A stretch of DNA of 36,278 bases from Clostridiales bacterium (GTDB lineage Bacteria > Bacillota > Sulfobacillia > CADDZV01): NCBI GenBank assembly GCA_902812875.1, contig CADDZV010000011.1:1-36278 (forward strand), read 5' to 3'. The notes beneath the pieces were generated by a model. That model had not been told where the DNA came from, made no database searches, and saw only the letters and a program-made list of their open reading frames with translations. The position numbers and the translations under genes are program-made. Shown in pieces: positions 1-7,616 of the stretch. Each line of letters opens with the position of its first letter. Positions within the stretch are counted from its first letter, which is position 1.

Positions 1-50
1 GGCCTGTGCAACACTACTGCGTCTCCTCCTCGGTCTGGGGACTCCCAAGC

Positions 51-788
51 TCAGATCTCGTATGTTTCTCCCTCACGGGCCAGGGCCACGGCAGAAAACA
101 CGCTCTCCGCCTCTTGCTCCAGCTCTGTCAGGGAATTCTCCTCTGAAAAATGGGTCAGCAAAAGCCTTTTCGCACCGGCCTTGGCCGCCGCCCGGCCCGC
201 GTCCGCGGCCGTCATGTGCACCAGGTTGGGATACGGCGCCTGCCCGGTGCGGAAGGTGGCCTCGCACAAGAATAGGTCCGAGTCGGCAGCCAGTGCGACC
301 ACGCCCTCATCGTACGCCGTATCGGCAGAATATGTAAGTGTGCGTCCCCCGGCCTCGATTCTGACGGCGTATGTTTCTATTGGGTGGACCGTGCGCCGGA
401 AGCGAAGGTGGAAAGGACCGATCTCAAGCTGCTGCCCGGCGTCAACGCCATGGGCAAGTGTAGCCTGGCGGAAACTGAGGGCGGAAAACTCGCCCGCCGG
501 CGTGGGCGGGGCATACACAGGAAGCGGCAACCGCCAGCCGTAAGCCGGTCCGTGGGCATCCGCCAGGTACTTGAGCACCAGCAGGTCGGACATGTGATCG
601 CCATGCAGGTGGGAAATGACGACGCCTGCCAACCGGGGTACAGGCTGTAGCTTGCGCAAGCCCTTCACTACCCCGCTGCCGCAGTCAAGCAGAAGGCTTG
701 TCCCCTCATGTTCCACCAGATACCCCGGACATGATCCCGTACCGGCCGGCGGAAAAGGAGAGTATACCCCCAGCACTGTCAAACGCAT
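51..788 (-). CDS. MBL-fold metal-dependent hydrolase (YhfI / RNase Z-like)
   Basis: A 245-residue protein of the metallo-beta-lactamase fold, closest in layout to the YhfI / RNase Z-like group. The metal-binding motif HLHGDH is at residues 60-65. Later metal-ligand candidates are visible: a YSADT segment with an Asp in the second half and a LLTHFS segment near the C-terminus. The N-terminus (MRLTVLGVYSPFP) and the GSGV turn match the first beta-strands of the fold. The substrate cannot be told from sequence; tRNA 3' processing, a phosphodiester or another ester are all possible. The start was placed at the second Met because AAGGG lies about 10 nt upstream; an ATG two codons earlier (794) is also possible but only 4 nt from that site. 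It lies beyond a terminator and is probably not part of the flagellar operon. Confidence 0.85.
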   Translation of the reverse strand: MRLTVLGVYSPFPPAGTGSCPGYLVEHEGTSLLLDCGSGVVKGLRKLQPVPRLAGVVISHLHGDHMSDLLVLKYLADAHGPAYGWRLPLPVYAPPTPAGEFSALSFRQATLAHGVDAGQQLEIGPFHLRFRRTVHPIETYAVRIEAGGRTLTYSADTAYDEGVVALAADSDLFLCEATFRTGQAPYPNLVHMTAADAGRAAAKAGAKRLLLTHFSEENSLTELEQEAESVFSAVALAREGETYEI

Positions 789-822
789 GATCATCAGACC
801 CTTGCAGAAATATGACCTTACT

Positions 823-852
823 TAATTCTTCCAAACGGGAGTAGTCTCCTGC
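823..852 (-). promoter_or_regulatory. Possible sigma-H-type promoter for the MBL-fold gene
   Basis: Reading the minus strand, GCAGGAGAC (844-852) and GAAGAATTA (823-831) are separated by 12 nt. They resemble the sigma-H pattern RnAGGAwww - 11/12 nt - RnnGAATww. The last two positions of the -35 element fit poorly. It lies between the upstream terminator and the hydrolase start, so a promoter is expected here, but the assignment is tentative. Confidence 0.3.
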
Positions 853-856
853 GAAC

Positions 857-882
857 AAAAGCCGGGACCAAACGGTCCCGGC
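857..882 (-). terminator. Intrinsic terminator after the spore protein gene
   Basis: On the minus strand a 9-bp perfect stem, GCCGGGACC / GGTCCCGGC with a 4-nt loop, is followed directly by TTTTG. It lies 27 bp downstream of the SASP stop codon and would end that transcript before the hydrolase gene. A run of Ts also occurs on the plus-strand side after a 5-nt gap, but no plus-strand gene ends here. Confidence 0.85.
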
Positions 883-908
883 GTGACTTTTTTCCTGTCC
901 CTCTAGCC

Positions 909-1154
909 CTATGGGCGGGCCGCCTCGCCACCCGCTCCTTGGTCCGCCCCTTGTGCCTTCTTCCGCATCCGGTGGGTCATGAGCCCGCCGATGCGCCCGG
1001 TCTCTGCGGCCGTAAGCATGCCCCAGCCGCTGCTCCGCACCTTGTCGAGCAGGCCCAGTTCTTGTGCCACCTCCAGTTTCAAAGTGTCCATTGGTGTGGG
1101 AGGTTTTTCCTTTCGCGGGCCGGACCTACCACGGTTGGCATTTTCTCTGGCCAT
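909..1154 (-). CDS. Small acid-soluble spore protein, alpha/beta type
   Basis: An 81-residue small basic protein. Residues 22-64 match the alpha/beta SASP family (PF00269): a KLEVAQELGL helix, then GWGMLTAAETGRIGGLM and a basic helix HRMRKK. In this family the GRIGG-type segment and both helices bind spore DNA and shift it to an A-like form, protecting it from UV and heat. The N-terminal 20 residues are rich in Arg/Lys/Pro and less conserved. The start is the ATG with AAGGAGG nine bases upstream; the frame stays open 20 codons further but has no comparable ribosome site there. It sits 65 bp after fliT, with no clear sigma-G promoter, and is followed by a terminator. It is the best evidence that the host makes endospores. 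Confidence 0.87.
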   Translation of the reverse strand: MARENANRGRSGPRKEKPPTPMDTLKLEVAQELGLLDKVRSSGWGMLTAAETGRIGGLMTHRMRKKAQGADQGAGGEAARP

Positions 1155-1219
1155 GTCGCCAAGCCTCCTTGTACGCGTTTCGGAGGCTAGTCTGCCACCG
1201 CGGTGCCTTTCCAAACCGG

Positions 1220-1534
1220 TCAGCCGCGCTGGTCCATGATGTGCGGACGGGTGCTCTGTCCGCTCCCGGCATAGGCCGCCAGCCGCTGGCGCTCCTTTTC
1301 CAACGTGTCCATGGCTTCCATCAACGCCTCGCGGCGCGACTCCAACAGGGCAAGCACCCGGGCACTCGCCGCGGCCAGCTCGCGCACAGCCTCTGGCGGC
1401 AGCTCACCTTCGGCCAAGAGAGAGCCTTGCTCGCTCAAAAGATTTTGGGCCTTTTCCACGTCCCCTTGCTCCAGGGCCGCTTCCAGGCTACGGCTGATCG
1501 CCATCAGGCGTGCCACCCGTCCCCGCGGATCCAT
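1220..1534 (-). CDS. fliT: FliT-like flagellar chaperone
   Basis: A 104-residue, almost wholly alpha-helical, Glu/Ala/Leu-rich protein that follows fliS by 4 bp. Position and composition match FliT, the export chaperone of the filament cap protein FliD. Sequence conservation in this family is low, so the call rests mainly on gene order (fliD-fliS-fliT), size and helical heptads such as the LEAALEQGDVEKAQNLL region near residues 17-33. The ribosome site GGGGTAGGGG includes the stop codon of fliS, suggesting translational coupling. The only alternative is an unrelated small helical export chaperone. Confidence 0.65.
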   Translation of the reverse strand: MDPRGRVARLMAISRSLEAALEQGDVEKAQNLLSEQGSLLAEGELPPEAVRELAAASARVLALLESRREALMEAMDTLEKERQRLAAYAGSGQSTRPHIMDQRG

Positions 1535-1538
1535 GCCC

Positions 1539-1913
1539 CTACCCCGCCAGGCGGCTCGCCTGTACCCAGGCGTCCCGCAGGTTGTCCATCAAGCGGCGGA
1601 TCTCCTCCACGATGGCAGCGTCTTTCTTGACATTCGCTTCCACCAGCCGGCGATACATGTAGTCGTAAATGGCATCAAGGCGTGCGGCCAGTTCCCCTAC
1701 CCGTCGGTCGAGAGCTCCCTGCAGAGCGAGCACGATTTCCTGGGCCTTGGTAAGGGAATCATGGGCATGGTCCCATTTTTGGGCCTCGATCGCCTGCCGG
1801 GCCCGGTCAAGCTCTTTCAGGAAAGCGTCCATGGTCATGGTCACAAGCGTAGGGGCCGTGGCGGTCATGATCATCGTCTGGCGGTATTGTTGGTACGGAT
1901 TCGGCACGCTCAT
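1539..1913 (-). CDS. fliS: Flagellin export chaperone FliS
   Basis: A 124-residue protein with the FliS signature NPYQQYRQT at residues 5-13, followed by a four-helix bundle (PF02561). FliS binds the C-terminus of newly made flagellin in the cytoplasm, keeps it unpolymerised and hands it to the FlhA docking platform. The segment after residue 20 (TLVTMTMDAF) departs from the common LYDG pattern of the family. Its start overlaps the fliD stop in an ATGA junction, so the two are translationally coupled, and fliT follows 4 bp later. It should be co-expressed with fliD from the sigma-28 promoter at 3280-3307. Confidence 0.93.
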   Translation of the reverse strand: MSVPNPYQQYRQTMIMTATAPTLVTMTMDAFLKELDRARQAIEAQKWDHAHDSLTKAQEIVLALQGALDRRVGELAARLDAIYDYMYRRLVEANVKKDAAIVEEIRRLMDNLRDAWVQASRLAG

Positions 1914-3247
1914 TGGCTACTCACCCCCAGACCCGTCGGGACAGGCATTTGGCTAAGGGCTGACATCTGCCCTTTCAAAAGGCTGATCATGCTTTCCATG
2001 GCAATGAACTGCTGCTGCAAGGCTGCCTTTCGCATCGCCAAGAAGCTCTGCAGCTGGGCAATTTGGTTGTCGGCATCCTTGATCTGGGCTTCGTAGCTAT
2101 CATTCACGGTCTTGATGACGCCTGTTGCCGGGTCAGTGTACATCGTCAGGAGGTTGTTGAATTGCACCCCGAGCGGAGCGACGCCAGACTGCGTCGACGC
2201 AAAGAGGTTTTGCACCCCCGGTAGGTTCGCCGTGATGGCACTGGTGAGCTTGCTCGTATCCAGGGAGAGCGAGCCGTCCTTGCCGGAAGTAGTAACCCCG
2301 ATGTCGGAAAGATCGTTGTAGGCCGTGGGCAAGCCCGACACGGTGGTGCTCACCAGCTGCCGGAGCTTCACCTGAAGCTGCATGAGCGTGGCGTCCCCCT
2401 GCAGGGCAGCCCCCTTTGCCAGGTTCGTGGTAATGGCACTCCAGGCCGTGTTGTATTTGTTGACGAAGTCCTGCACGGCCTGGACGATCTTCTGGGTGTC
2501 CTGACTCACAGTCACCGTGGCGGTGCCCGTGCCTACCAGGTTCAGCGTCACCCCGGCGATCGCCGTGCTAGTGTTGGTGGGGCTTTGCACGGAGATCCGA
2601 CCGTCGACGGTAAACTGGGCCGGTTGCGGGACGACGAGCTGGTTTTTCACGGTACCGGTGCTCGTGAGTACCCCCAGGGTCTGGAGAATGTTCCCCGACA
2701 CGTCGCTATACGTGATCGGGGCGTCCGTGTTCAAGGCGGCTATGACGAGCTGGGAACCGACGATGGTGGCCTGCACACCAGACTGTGCCGACGCCGCCGT
2801 GATGTGGGAGGCGATGTCGGTCAGCGTGTCCGTAGAAGCCACCTGGATCTGAATGCCGTTGATGGTGAAACTGCCCTGCAACCCAAGGGCCGTGGTAGTC
2901 GACGCCTGGGCATCGGAAGCGTCTTTTTCGGCTTGGGCCAAAGCGGTGACATTGATCTGGTAGGTGCCGGGAATTGCACCGCTTTGGACAGAACCGGTGA
3001 CGACGCTGGTGTTTGAGCTCGTAAATGCTACCCCGTTCCAGGTGCTCACGTTCTGGAGGGCCTGGATGGCAGCGTCCAGATCGCCCAGCTTGGTGCCGAT
3101 ATCGGTCCAGATGCCTTCGTCCGACTTCCACATGGATTCGCGGGCCTGCAAATCGGTCACTGGCTTTTGCTCAATCGCCATCATCTGGTCCACAATGCTC
3201 TGCCAGTCCAGTCCAGACACTGCCCCGCTAATGGATACCGGTCCCAT
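1910..3247 (-). CDS. fliD: Flagellar filament cap protein FliD
   Basis: A 445-residue hook-associated protein 2. The N-terminus (SISGAVSGLDWQSIVDQMM) is the conserved FliD_N coiled segment. The centre (about 80-250) is rich in Thr/Ser/Val beta-strands. The C-terminus (about 255-435) is the FliD_C domain with long terminal helices that form the cap legs. FliD caps the growing filament and helps fold incoming flagellin. Length is typical for a compact Gram-positive FliD. The ATG is preceded by GGGAGG eight bases upstream. A sigma-28-type promoter lies in the short gap upstream, and fliS overlaps its stop codon. Confidence 0.95.
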   Translation of the reverse strand: MGPVSISGAVSGLDWQSIVDQMMAIEQKPVTDLQARESMWKSDEGIWTDIGTKLGDLDAAIQALQNVSTWNGVAFTSSNTSVVTGSVQSGAIPGTYQINVTALAQAEKDASDAQASTTTALGLQGSFTINGIQIQVASTDTLTDIASHITAASAQSGVQATIVGSQLVIAALNTDAPITYSDVSGNILQTLGVLTSTGTVKNQLVVPQPAQFTVDGRISVQSPTNTSTAIAGVTLNLVGTGTATVTVSQDTQKIVQAVQDFVNKYNTAWSAITTNLAKGAALQGDATLMQLQVKLRQLVSTTVSGLPTAYNDLSDIGVTTSGKDGSLSLDTSKLTSAITANLPGVQNLFASTQSGVAPLGVQFNNLLTMYTDPATGVIKTVNDSYEAQIKDADNQIAQLQSFLAMRKAALQQQFIAMESMISLLKGQMSALSQMPVPTGLGVSSQ

Positions 3248-3279
3248 GATGTTCGCCTCCCGTCCGTTCCCACGACCGT

Positions 3280-3307
3280 ATATCGGCCGCCGCGCCGCCC
3301 GGGTTCA
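3280..3307 (-). promoter_or_regulatory. Sigma-28 (FliA) promoter of fliD-fliS-fliT
   Basis: On the minus strand, TGAA (3304-3307) and GCCGATAT (3280-3287) are separated by 16 nt. The -10 element is a full match to the sigma-28 consensus GCCGATAA/T, and TGAA stands for TAAA at -35. The -35 element overlaps the stop codon of flaG. The same 16-nt spacing is seen at the flgM and fliC promoters, which supports the call. It lies 33 bp before the fliD start. Confidence 0.75.
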
Positions 3308-3667
3308 GATGTGCCGGTTGAGCAGCTTGCCTATCATGCTGTGGAGGGCCGCGGCCAGGTGCATCTCGGCGTCCGGCGGAATTTTGCGGATAACCTCCCC
3401 GGTCTGTGGATCGATGAGGATCACCTGTGTACGCCCGCTGGCGGGATCGACCTCGTGCTTCATGTAGACCAGCCAGTGCCTGATCTCTTGTTTCACGAGC
3501 ATCGGAACATCCGTGCCCTTATGGCCGGCATGCTCCTTCATAGACCCGTCGCGGGCACGCCGGTCAGCTTCATGACCTGGCCTAGGTTCGCCACCCCCGC
3601 CGCGCTCGAGCGGGGTTTCCCCTTGCAGCATCGAGGCCCCTATGTCGATCCGGCCAACGGTGCTCAT
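3305..3667 (-). CDS. flaG: FlaG family flagellar protein
   Basis: A 120-residue protein with a C-terminal FlaG domain (PF03646): residues about 60-118 include the signature DPQTGEVIRKIPP, here read by eye at about 85-97. The first 55 residues are polar and unconserved. FlaG proteins are encoded next to fliD in many bacteria and affect filament length; their mechanism is not settled. The ATG is preceded by GGGAGG at 7 nt. A strong fliC terminator ends only about 15 nt upstream, so flaG is either read through or has a promoter I could not see. Confidence 0.85.
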   Translation of the reverse strand: MSTVGRIDIGASMLQGETPLERGGGGEPRPGHEADRRARDGSMKEHAGHKGTDVPMLVKQEIRHWLVYMKHEVDPASGRTQVILIDPQTGEVIRKIPPDAEMHLAAALHSMIGKLLNRHI

Positions 3668-3681
3668 GCGTCCGCCTCCCT

Positions 3682-3709
3682 AAAAAGCCAGGGCCGGTAA
3701 AACCGGCCC
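3682..3709 (-). terminator. Intrinsic terminator after fliC
   Basis: On the minus strand, GGGCCGGT and ACCGGCCC form an 8-bp perfect stem with a 3-nt loop, then TGGC and TTTTT. The T-run is set back by 4 nt, so the terminator may leak. The T-run abuts the flaG ribosome-binding site. Confidence 0.75.
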
Positions 3710-3721
3710 CCTTCTGGAAGT

Positions 3722-3760
3722 GGACATGGTGCCGACGCCCCCGACACCGGCACCATGTCC
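3722..3760 (-). other. Long 3' hairpin of the fliC transcript
   Basis: A 13-bp perfect inverted repeat (GGACATGGTGCCG and its complement, 13-nt loop) lies between the flagellin stop codon and the terminator. No T-run follows it, so it is not itself a standard terminator. A hairpin here would be expected to shield the 3' end of the very abundant flagellin mRNA from exonucleases. That role is inferred. Confidence 0.6.
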
Positions 3761-3792
3761 CGCAGTCACACCCGTGTCATCTCCGCCGACTC

Positions 3793-5061
3793 TTAACCGA
3801 GCAGCTTCAGTACCGCCTGCGGCGCCAGGTTGGCCTGGGCCAGTACTGCGGTGCCAGCCTGCTGCAGGATCTGCAACCGGGTGAAGTTCGTCATCTCCTC
3901 CGCCATATCCACGTCGCGGATACGGGAGTTGGCCTCGGTCAGGTTCTCCACCGCGGTGCTCAGGTTGTTGATGGTGTGCTGGATGCGGTTCTGGTAGGCA
4001 CCGAGCTGGGACCGCTGGTTCAGCACCGTGGCGATGGCAGAGTCGATAGTCGTGATGGCCTGAGACGCAGTCAGCTGCGAGGAGATGTCCACCCCCTCCA
4101 CGGTGTACTGCGTGCCGGCAGTAGGTGCCGTGTTGACCGTGAACAGGATCTTGCCGCTGGTCGCATCCTTAAAGGACTTGGACGCGGAATCATAAGTACC
4201 TACGGTTTTGCCGCTGGAGTCGACCAAAGACAACGTCGTGGTGCCGGTTACCGTGTACGTGCCGGCCTGCAACCCGCTGTTTTGAACCGTAGCGGTGGAA
4301 GCGGTGGCATTAGCGCCGTTCACAGTCACTGTTCCGGATATTACTGGATCAGCGAATACGATTGTCGAGGAAGTACCCCACGAATACGTCTTACCGTCCG
4401 AGCTCGTGGCCACGGTGGTGCCAGAAGCATTTTGCAGAGCATATCCGCTGGTCGTCTTGACCACGCTGTAAGTGGCATTAGGCAGTGCAGTGTCGCCCGT
4501 GCCGACCGTCACGGTGCCCGTCTCGTTAGCGTACTGGACACCTCCGACCACTCCCAGAGCGAGACCGCGCATGTCGCCAATACCGATTACCATGGACTGG
4601 CCGCTGTTGGCACCGATCTGGATGGTCTTGTCCGTAAACGTGCCATCGAGAAGGTTCATGCTGTTGAACTGCGTGGTGTTGCCGATGCGGCCAAGTTCCT
4701 GGGCCAGCTGGTCCACTTCGAGCTGGAGCTGCTGGCGGTCAGACGGGGTGTTGGTGTCGCTGGAGGCCTGCACAGCCAGCTCACGCATACGCTGCAGGAT
4801 GCTCGTGCTTTCGTTCAGGGCTCCTTCTGCCGTCTGGATGAGGCTGATGGCGTCTTGCCCGTTCCGCTGTGCCTGGTTGAGACCGTTGATCTGGGCCGTC
4901 ATGCGTTCGGAAATCGCGAGGCCAGCGGCGTCGTCGGCCGCCCGGTTGATGCGAAGCCCGGACGACAACCGTTCCATCGAACGTGCCAGGGCATCAGACG
5001 TAAACTGCAGGTTGCGGTGGGCGTTCAAGGCCTCGATGTTGGTGTTGATGCGAAGACTCAT
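3793..5061 (-). CDS. fliC: Flagellin, filament subunit
   Basis: A 422-residue flagellin. The N-terminal D0/D1 segment is canonical: MSLRINTNIEALNAHRNL at the start, SSGLRINRAADDAAGL at about 33-48 and QDAISLIQTAEGALNE near 70-85. The C-terminal D1/D0 segment ends in a helix closing with ANLAPQAVLKLLG. The middle (about 170-330) is a variable, Thr/Ser/Gly-rich beta domain exposed on the filament surface. It is exported by the type III apparatus with FliS. The gene is monocistronic by layout: its own promoter region upstream and hairpin plus terminator downstream. In B. subtilis the equivalent gene is called hag. Only one flagellin gene is present in the window. Confidence 0.97.
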   Translation of the reverse strand: MSLRINTNIEALNAHRNLQFTSDALARSMERLSSGLRINRAADDAAGLAISERMTAQINGLNQAQRNGQDAISLIQTAEGALNESTSILQRMRELAVQASSDTNTPSDRQQLQLEVDQLAQELGRIGNTTQFNSMNLLDGTFTDKTIQIGANSGQSMVIGIGDMRGLALGVVGGVQYANETGTVTVGTGDTALPNATYSVVKTTSGYALQNASGTTVATSSDGKTYSWGTSSTIVFADPVISGTVTVNGANATASTATVQNSGLQAGTYTVTGTTTLSLVDSSGKTVGTYDSASKSFKDATSGKILFTVNTAPTAGTQYTVEGVDISSQLTASQAITTIDSAIATVLNQRSQLGAYQNRIQHTINNLSTAVENLTEANSRIRDVDMAEEMTNFTRLQILQQAGTAVLAQANLAPQAVLKLLG

Positions 5062-5182
5062 CGGTTTGGTTCCCCCTCTCGCGCCGGTGTTACCGGTCTT
5101 TGTGTGGCTCCGTGGCAGCCCTGCCGTTCATCCGGCCGGTACTGAGCGTCAGGGATGTTCCGGACAAAGCCTTACACGCCTT

Positions 5183-5210
5183 GTATCGTGAGCCGGGGGG
5201 CCGAACTTAA
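5183..5210 (-). promoter_or_regulatory. Probable sigma-28 promoter of fliC
   Basis: Minus strand TTAA (5207-5210), a 16-nt spacer and CACGATAC (5183-5190). The CGAT core of the -10 element is present but the GC at its start is not, so it is weaker than the flgM and fliD promoters. The spacing is identical to theirs. The -35 TTAA lies in the loop of a 6-bp inverted repeat (GGGCCG / CGGCCC). A start here gives a leader of about 115 nt before the flagellin ATG. Confidence 0.5.
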
Positions 5211-5225
5211 CGGCCCGCCGGAAAA

Positions 5226-6116
5226 CTAGCGTAGGAAGTCCAAAAGACTTGGCACCAGCACGCGGGCCGTGGCACCCAGGGCGGCCGTGTACATGTTCTG
5301 CTGGGCCTGGAGAGTAACGATCACCTGCGACAGGTCGGCGTCTTCGATGCCGGAAAGCGTCGTACCGAGGTCGGTCTGGCTGTCACGCAGGTACGTACGC
5401 ATGCGCTCGATCCGGTTCATGCGGGCGCCGATCTCCGAGCGCTGCACGAGCACGTTTTCTTCGGCATTGCCGATGTCATCCAGCACGGAACCGGACAGGC
5501 TAGCGGTGTCGTTCTGGGCGAGGGCCTGCACGAGGTTGATCATGGCCGTGAAGGCGGGCATGAAGGCCTGGTCCCCCACGATGTTTATACCCATGGTCAC
5601 CTGGGGGCCGATTTCCCGTTCGATTGCCCCCTGGTCGCCCTGGTAGGTCACCACCGAGCTCCCACCGGTCTGGGAGAGCACAAACGGTGCGGTGGTGGTT
5701 TTCTGACCGGCAAAAAGGTAGCGCCCGTTGTAATTCGCATTCGCCACCGTGACAAGCTCTTTGAGCAGCTCGTTTGCCTCCGTCGTCAGGGCCTGGCGGG
5801 AGTTGTTGTCGAGCGTGCCGTTTGCCCCTTGCACCGCCAGCTCACGCCCACGCTGCAGTATGTCCTCAGCGGCTGCAAGCGAGCTTTCCGAGTTTTGCAA
5901 CCAGGCCGTGGCGTCGTCCGCGGTCTTGAGGTACCGGTCGGCCTCGGCCAGTGAAGTGCGGAGCGACAGGTCCTTGGTAACGTTGACCGGATCGTCGGAA
6001 GGTTTCGTGAGCACCTTGCCGGTGGCGAGCTGCTGCTGGGAGGTCAGAAGTCTTTCCTGGGCTGCCGCCAGGTCCTGCAGCATGCGGTTGACCATGAGGT
6101 TTTCCGTGATACGCAT
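5226..6116 (-). CDS. flgL: Hook-filament junction protein FlgL (HAP3)
   Basis: A 296-residue HAP3. The N-terminus MRITENLMVNRMLQDL and the following coiled segment resemble flagellin D0/D1 (PF00669), as does the C-terminal helix. FlgL forms the ring between FlgK and the first flagellin. The ATG at 6116 was chosen because it starts the conserved segment and has GGAGG about 10 nt upstream; nine extra codons in frame are not conserved. It is the last gene of the flgM-flgN-flgK-flgL unit and is followed by the fliC promoter region. Confidence 0.94.
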   Translation of the reverse strand: MRITENLMVNRMLQDLAAAQERLLTSQQQLATGKVLTKPSDDPVNVTKDLSLRTSLAEADRYLKTADDATAWLQNSESSLAAAEDILQRGRELAVQGANGTLDNNSRQALTTEANELLKELVTVANANYNGRYLFAGQKTTTAPFVLSQTGGSSVVTYQGDQGAIEREIGPQVTMGINIVGDQAFMPAFTAMINLVQALAQNDTASLSGSVLDDIGNAEENVLVQRSEIGARMNRIERMRTYLRDSQTDLGTTLSGIEDADLSQVIVTLQAQQNMYTAALGATARVLVPSLLDFLR

Positions 6117-6162
6117 GAGCCGTCTCCCTCCGTGTGCCGGCACCGCCGCCGGGCTTCTGTGA

Positions 6163-7545
6163 TTAACCGCTGGCGGTAGCGTTGATCAGCGTGTTGAGCA
6201 TGTCATCCACGGTGCTGATCACGCGGGCCAGGGCCGCGTAGGCATGCTGGTAGCGAATGAGGTTCGTGCTCTCTTCATCCAGGCTGACCCCCGAAACCTG
6301 TTCGCGTTCGTTGGTGATTTGCTGCACCAGGGCAGTCTGGTTGGCCTCCATGTTCTGAGCTTCCTGGCTTTGGGCTCCGAGCTGGCCGATGATGGACTGC
6401 AAAAATTGGTCGAGGCTGGCGCCGTTAATCACCGGCTGGTTTTTCACGTTTGCCAAAGCCAGGGCATTCGATCCGTCGCCCGGCGCCCCGGAGGCGGAAG
6501 CGGCAATGGTGTTGAGGTCGTTCAGGACATTGTCGGACAGCCGCATGGCGGCCGCGGTGCTTTGCGGATCGAAGAAGGGGCGTCCGGTCTGGCCATCGAG
6601 CCCGTACCCGGCCATGTGCACCTGGTTGAACCCTGCCACAATGGCATTGGCGAACTGGTCGAGCCGGGAAAGGATGCCCGGCACGATCTGGTCACGGACC
6701 TCCAGCTGCCCCGCCAACGTCCCGCCAAGGTCCGCAGCCGTGCCGGAGTCCTGCCAGCGCGGGATGTAGTTGCCCGTCGTAGGATCAGGAACCGCCGACA
6801 AGGGAATGGCCCGGCTCCCGTCCACGAGGGCGACGCCGCCCAGGAATACCGTCACCGTGTGATCGGGGGCCTCGGAAGTACGCGCCCCGGTGAGACCGGC
6901 CAGCTCGTCCAGAAGCACGTCGCGCCTGTCCTCGAGGTCGTTCGCTTCGCCGCCTGCCGCCCGCCCCGTGAGCACCTGCCGGTTGAGATCGGCGATCTGG
7001 GTGGCCAAGTCATTGACGTGGCTCAGGGTGTCCCGGACAGACTGGTTTATGTTCGACTGCACGGCCAAAAGCCGCTGGTAGGTGTTGCTGATGGCGTCCG
7101 CAAGGCTTTGCCCGGCTTCGCGCACGGAGGCGCGGGCCGCCTGGTTCTCGGGATCGTTGGCCAGTGCCTGCCATGAGTCCCAAAACTGGTCGAGCAAGGA
7201 TCGCAGTGCGGTGTCGGACGGTTCGTTGAAAATGCCCTCGATCTGGCTCAAGGCGGTCGCCCGCACCTGCCAGCGGTTTTGTTCACCAGATTCCTGGCGG
7301 AACTGGGCATCGAGGAACGTGTCGCGCACGCGCCGGATGTCGGTCACCGTGACACCGGTGCCGACCTCGATGTAATGCCCGGTTCCCGACGCCAGGGTGA
7401 TCGGCGGTGTGGGAATCATGTCCACCGCCTGCCGCCGGTAACCGGGCGTGTTCGCATTGGCGATGTTGTGGCTGGCCACTTCCAGGGCCTGCTGTTGTGT
7501 CTGCAGGCCGCGAAGTGCGATGTCAAGCCCCAAAAAAGCGATCAT
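6163..7545 (-). CDS. flgK: Hook-filament junction protein FlgK (HAP1)
   Basis: A 460-residue HAP1. The N-terminus has the rod/hook-type motif ASHNIANANTPGYRRQ (about 25-40), and the C-terminus has the matching helix that ends near DDMLNTLINATASG. A long coiled region (about 90-200) is typical. FlgK joins hook and filament with FlgL and is exported with the help of FlgN. The start was moved to the second Met: GGAGG lies 7 nt from it but only 1-2 nt from the first ATG at 7551. It follows flgN by about 70 bp and precedes flgL by 46 bp. Confidence 0.95.
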   Translation of the reverse strand: MIAFLGLDIALRGLQTQQQALEVASHNIANANTPGYRRQAVDMIPTPPITLASGTGHYIEVGTGVTVTDIRRVRDTFLDAQFRQESGEQNRWQVRATALSQIEGIFNEPSDTALRSLLDQFWDSWQALANDPENQAARASVREAGQSLADAISNTYQRLLAVQSNINQSVRDTLSHVNDLATQIADLNRQVLTGRAAGGEANDLEDRRDVLLDELAGLTGARTSEAPDHTVTVFLGGVALVDGSRAIPLSAVPDPTTGNYIPRWQDSGTAADLGGTLAGQLEVRDQIVPGILSRLDQFANAIVAGFNQVHMAGYGLDGQTGRPFFDPQSTAAAMRLSDNVLNDLNTIAASASGAPGDGSNALALANVKNQPVINGASLDQFLQSIIGQLGAQSQEAQNMEANQTALVQQITNEREQVSGVSLDEESTNLIRYQHAYAALARVISTVDDMLNTLINATASG

Positions 7546-7616
7546 GTGCATTCCTCCTGCCGGTGGCGGAGCCGGAGCCGAGTCCCCCGGCTGCGGGATC
7601 CAGTAGCAAAAATGTC

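Noticed and set aside
3976-5145. 389-codon open frame on the plus strand
   Set aside because: It is fully antisense to fliC, has low-complexity GC-rich composition and no recognisable domain; it is a shadow of the flagellin codons.
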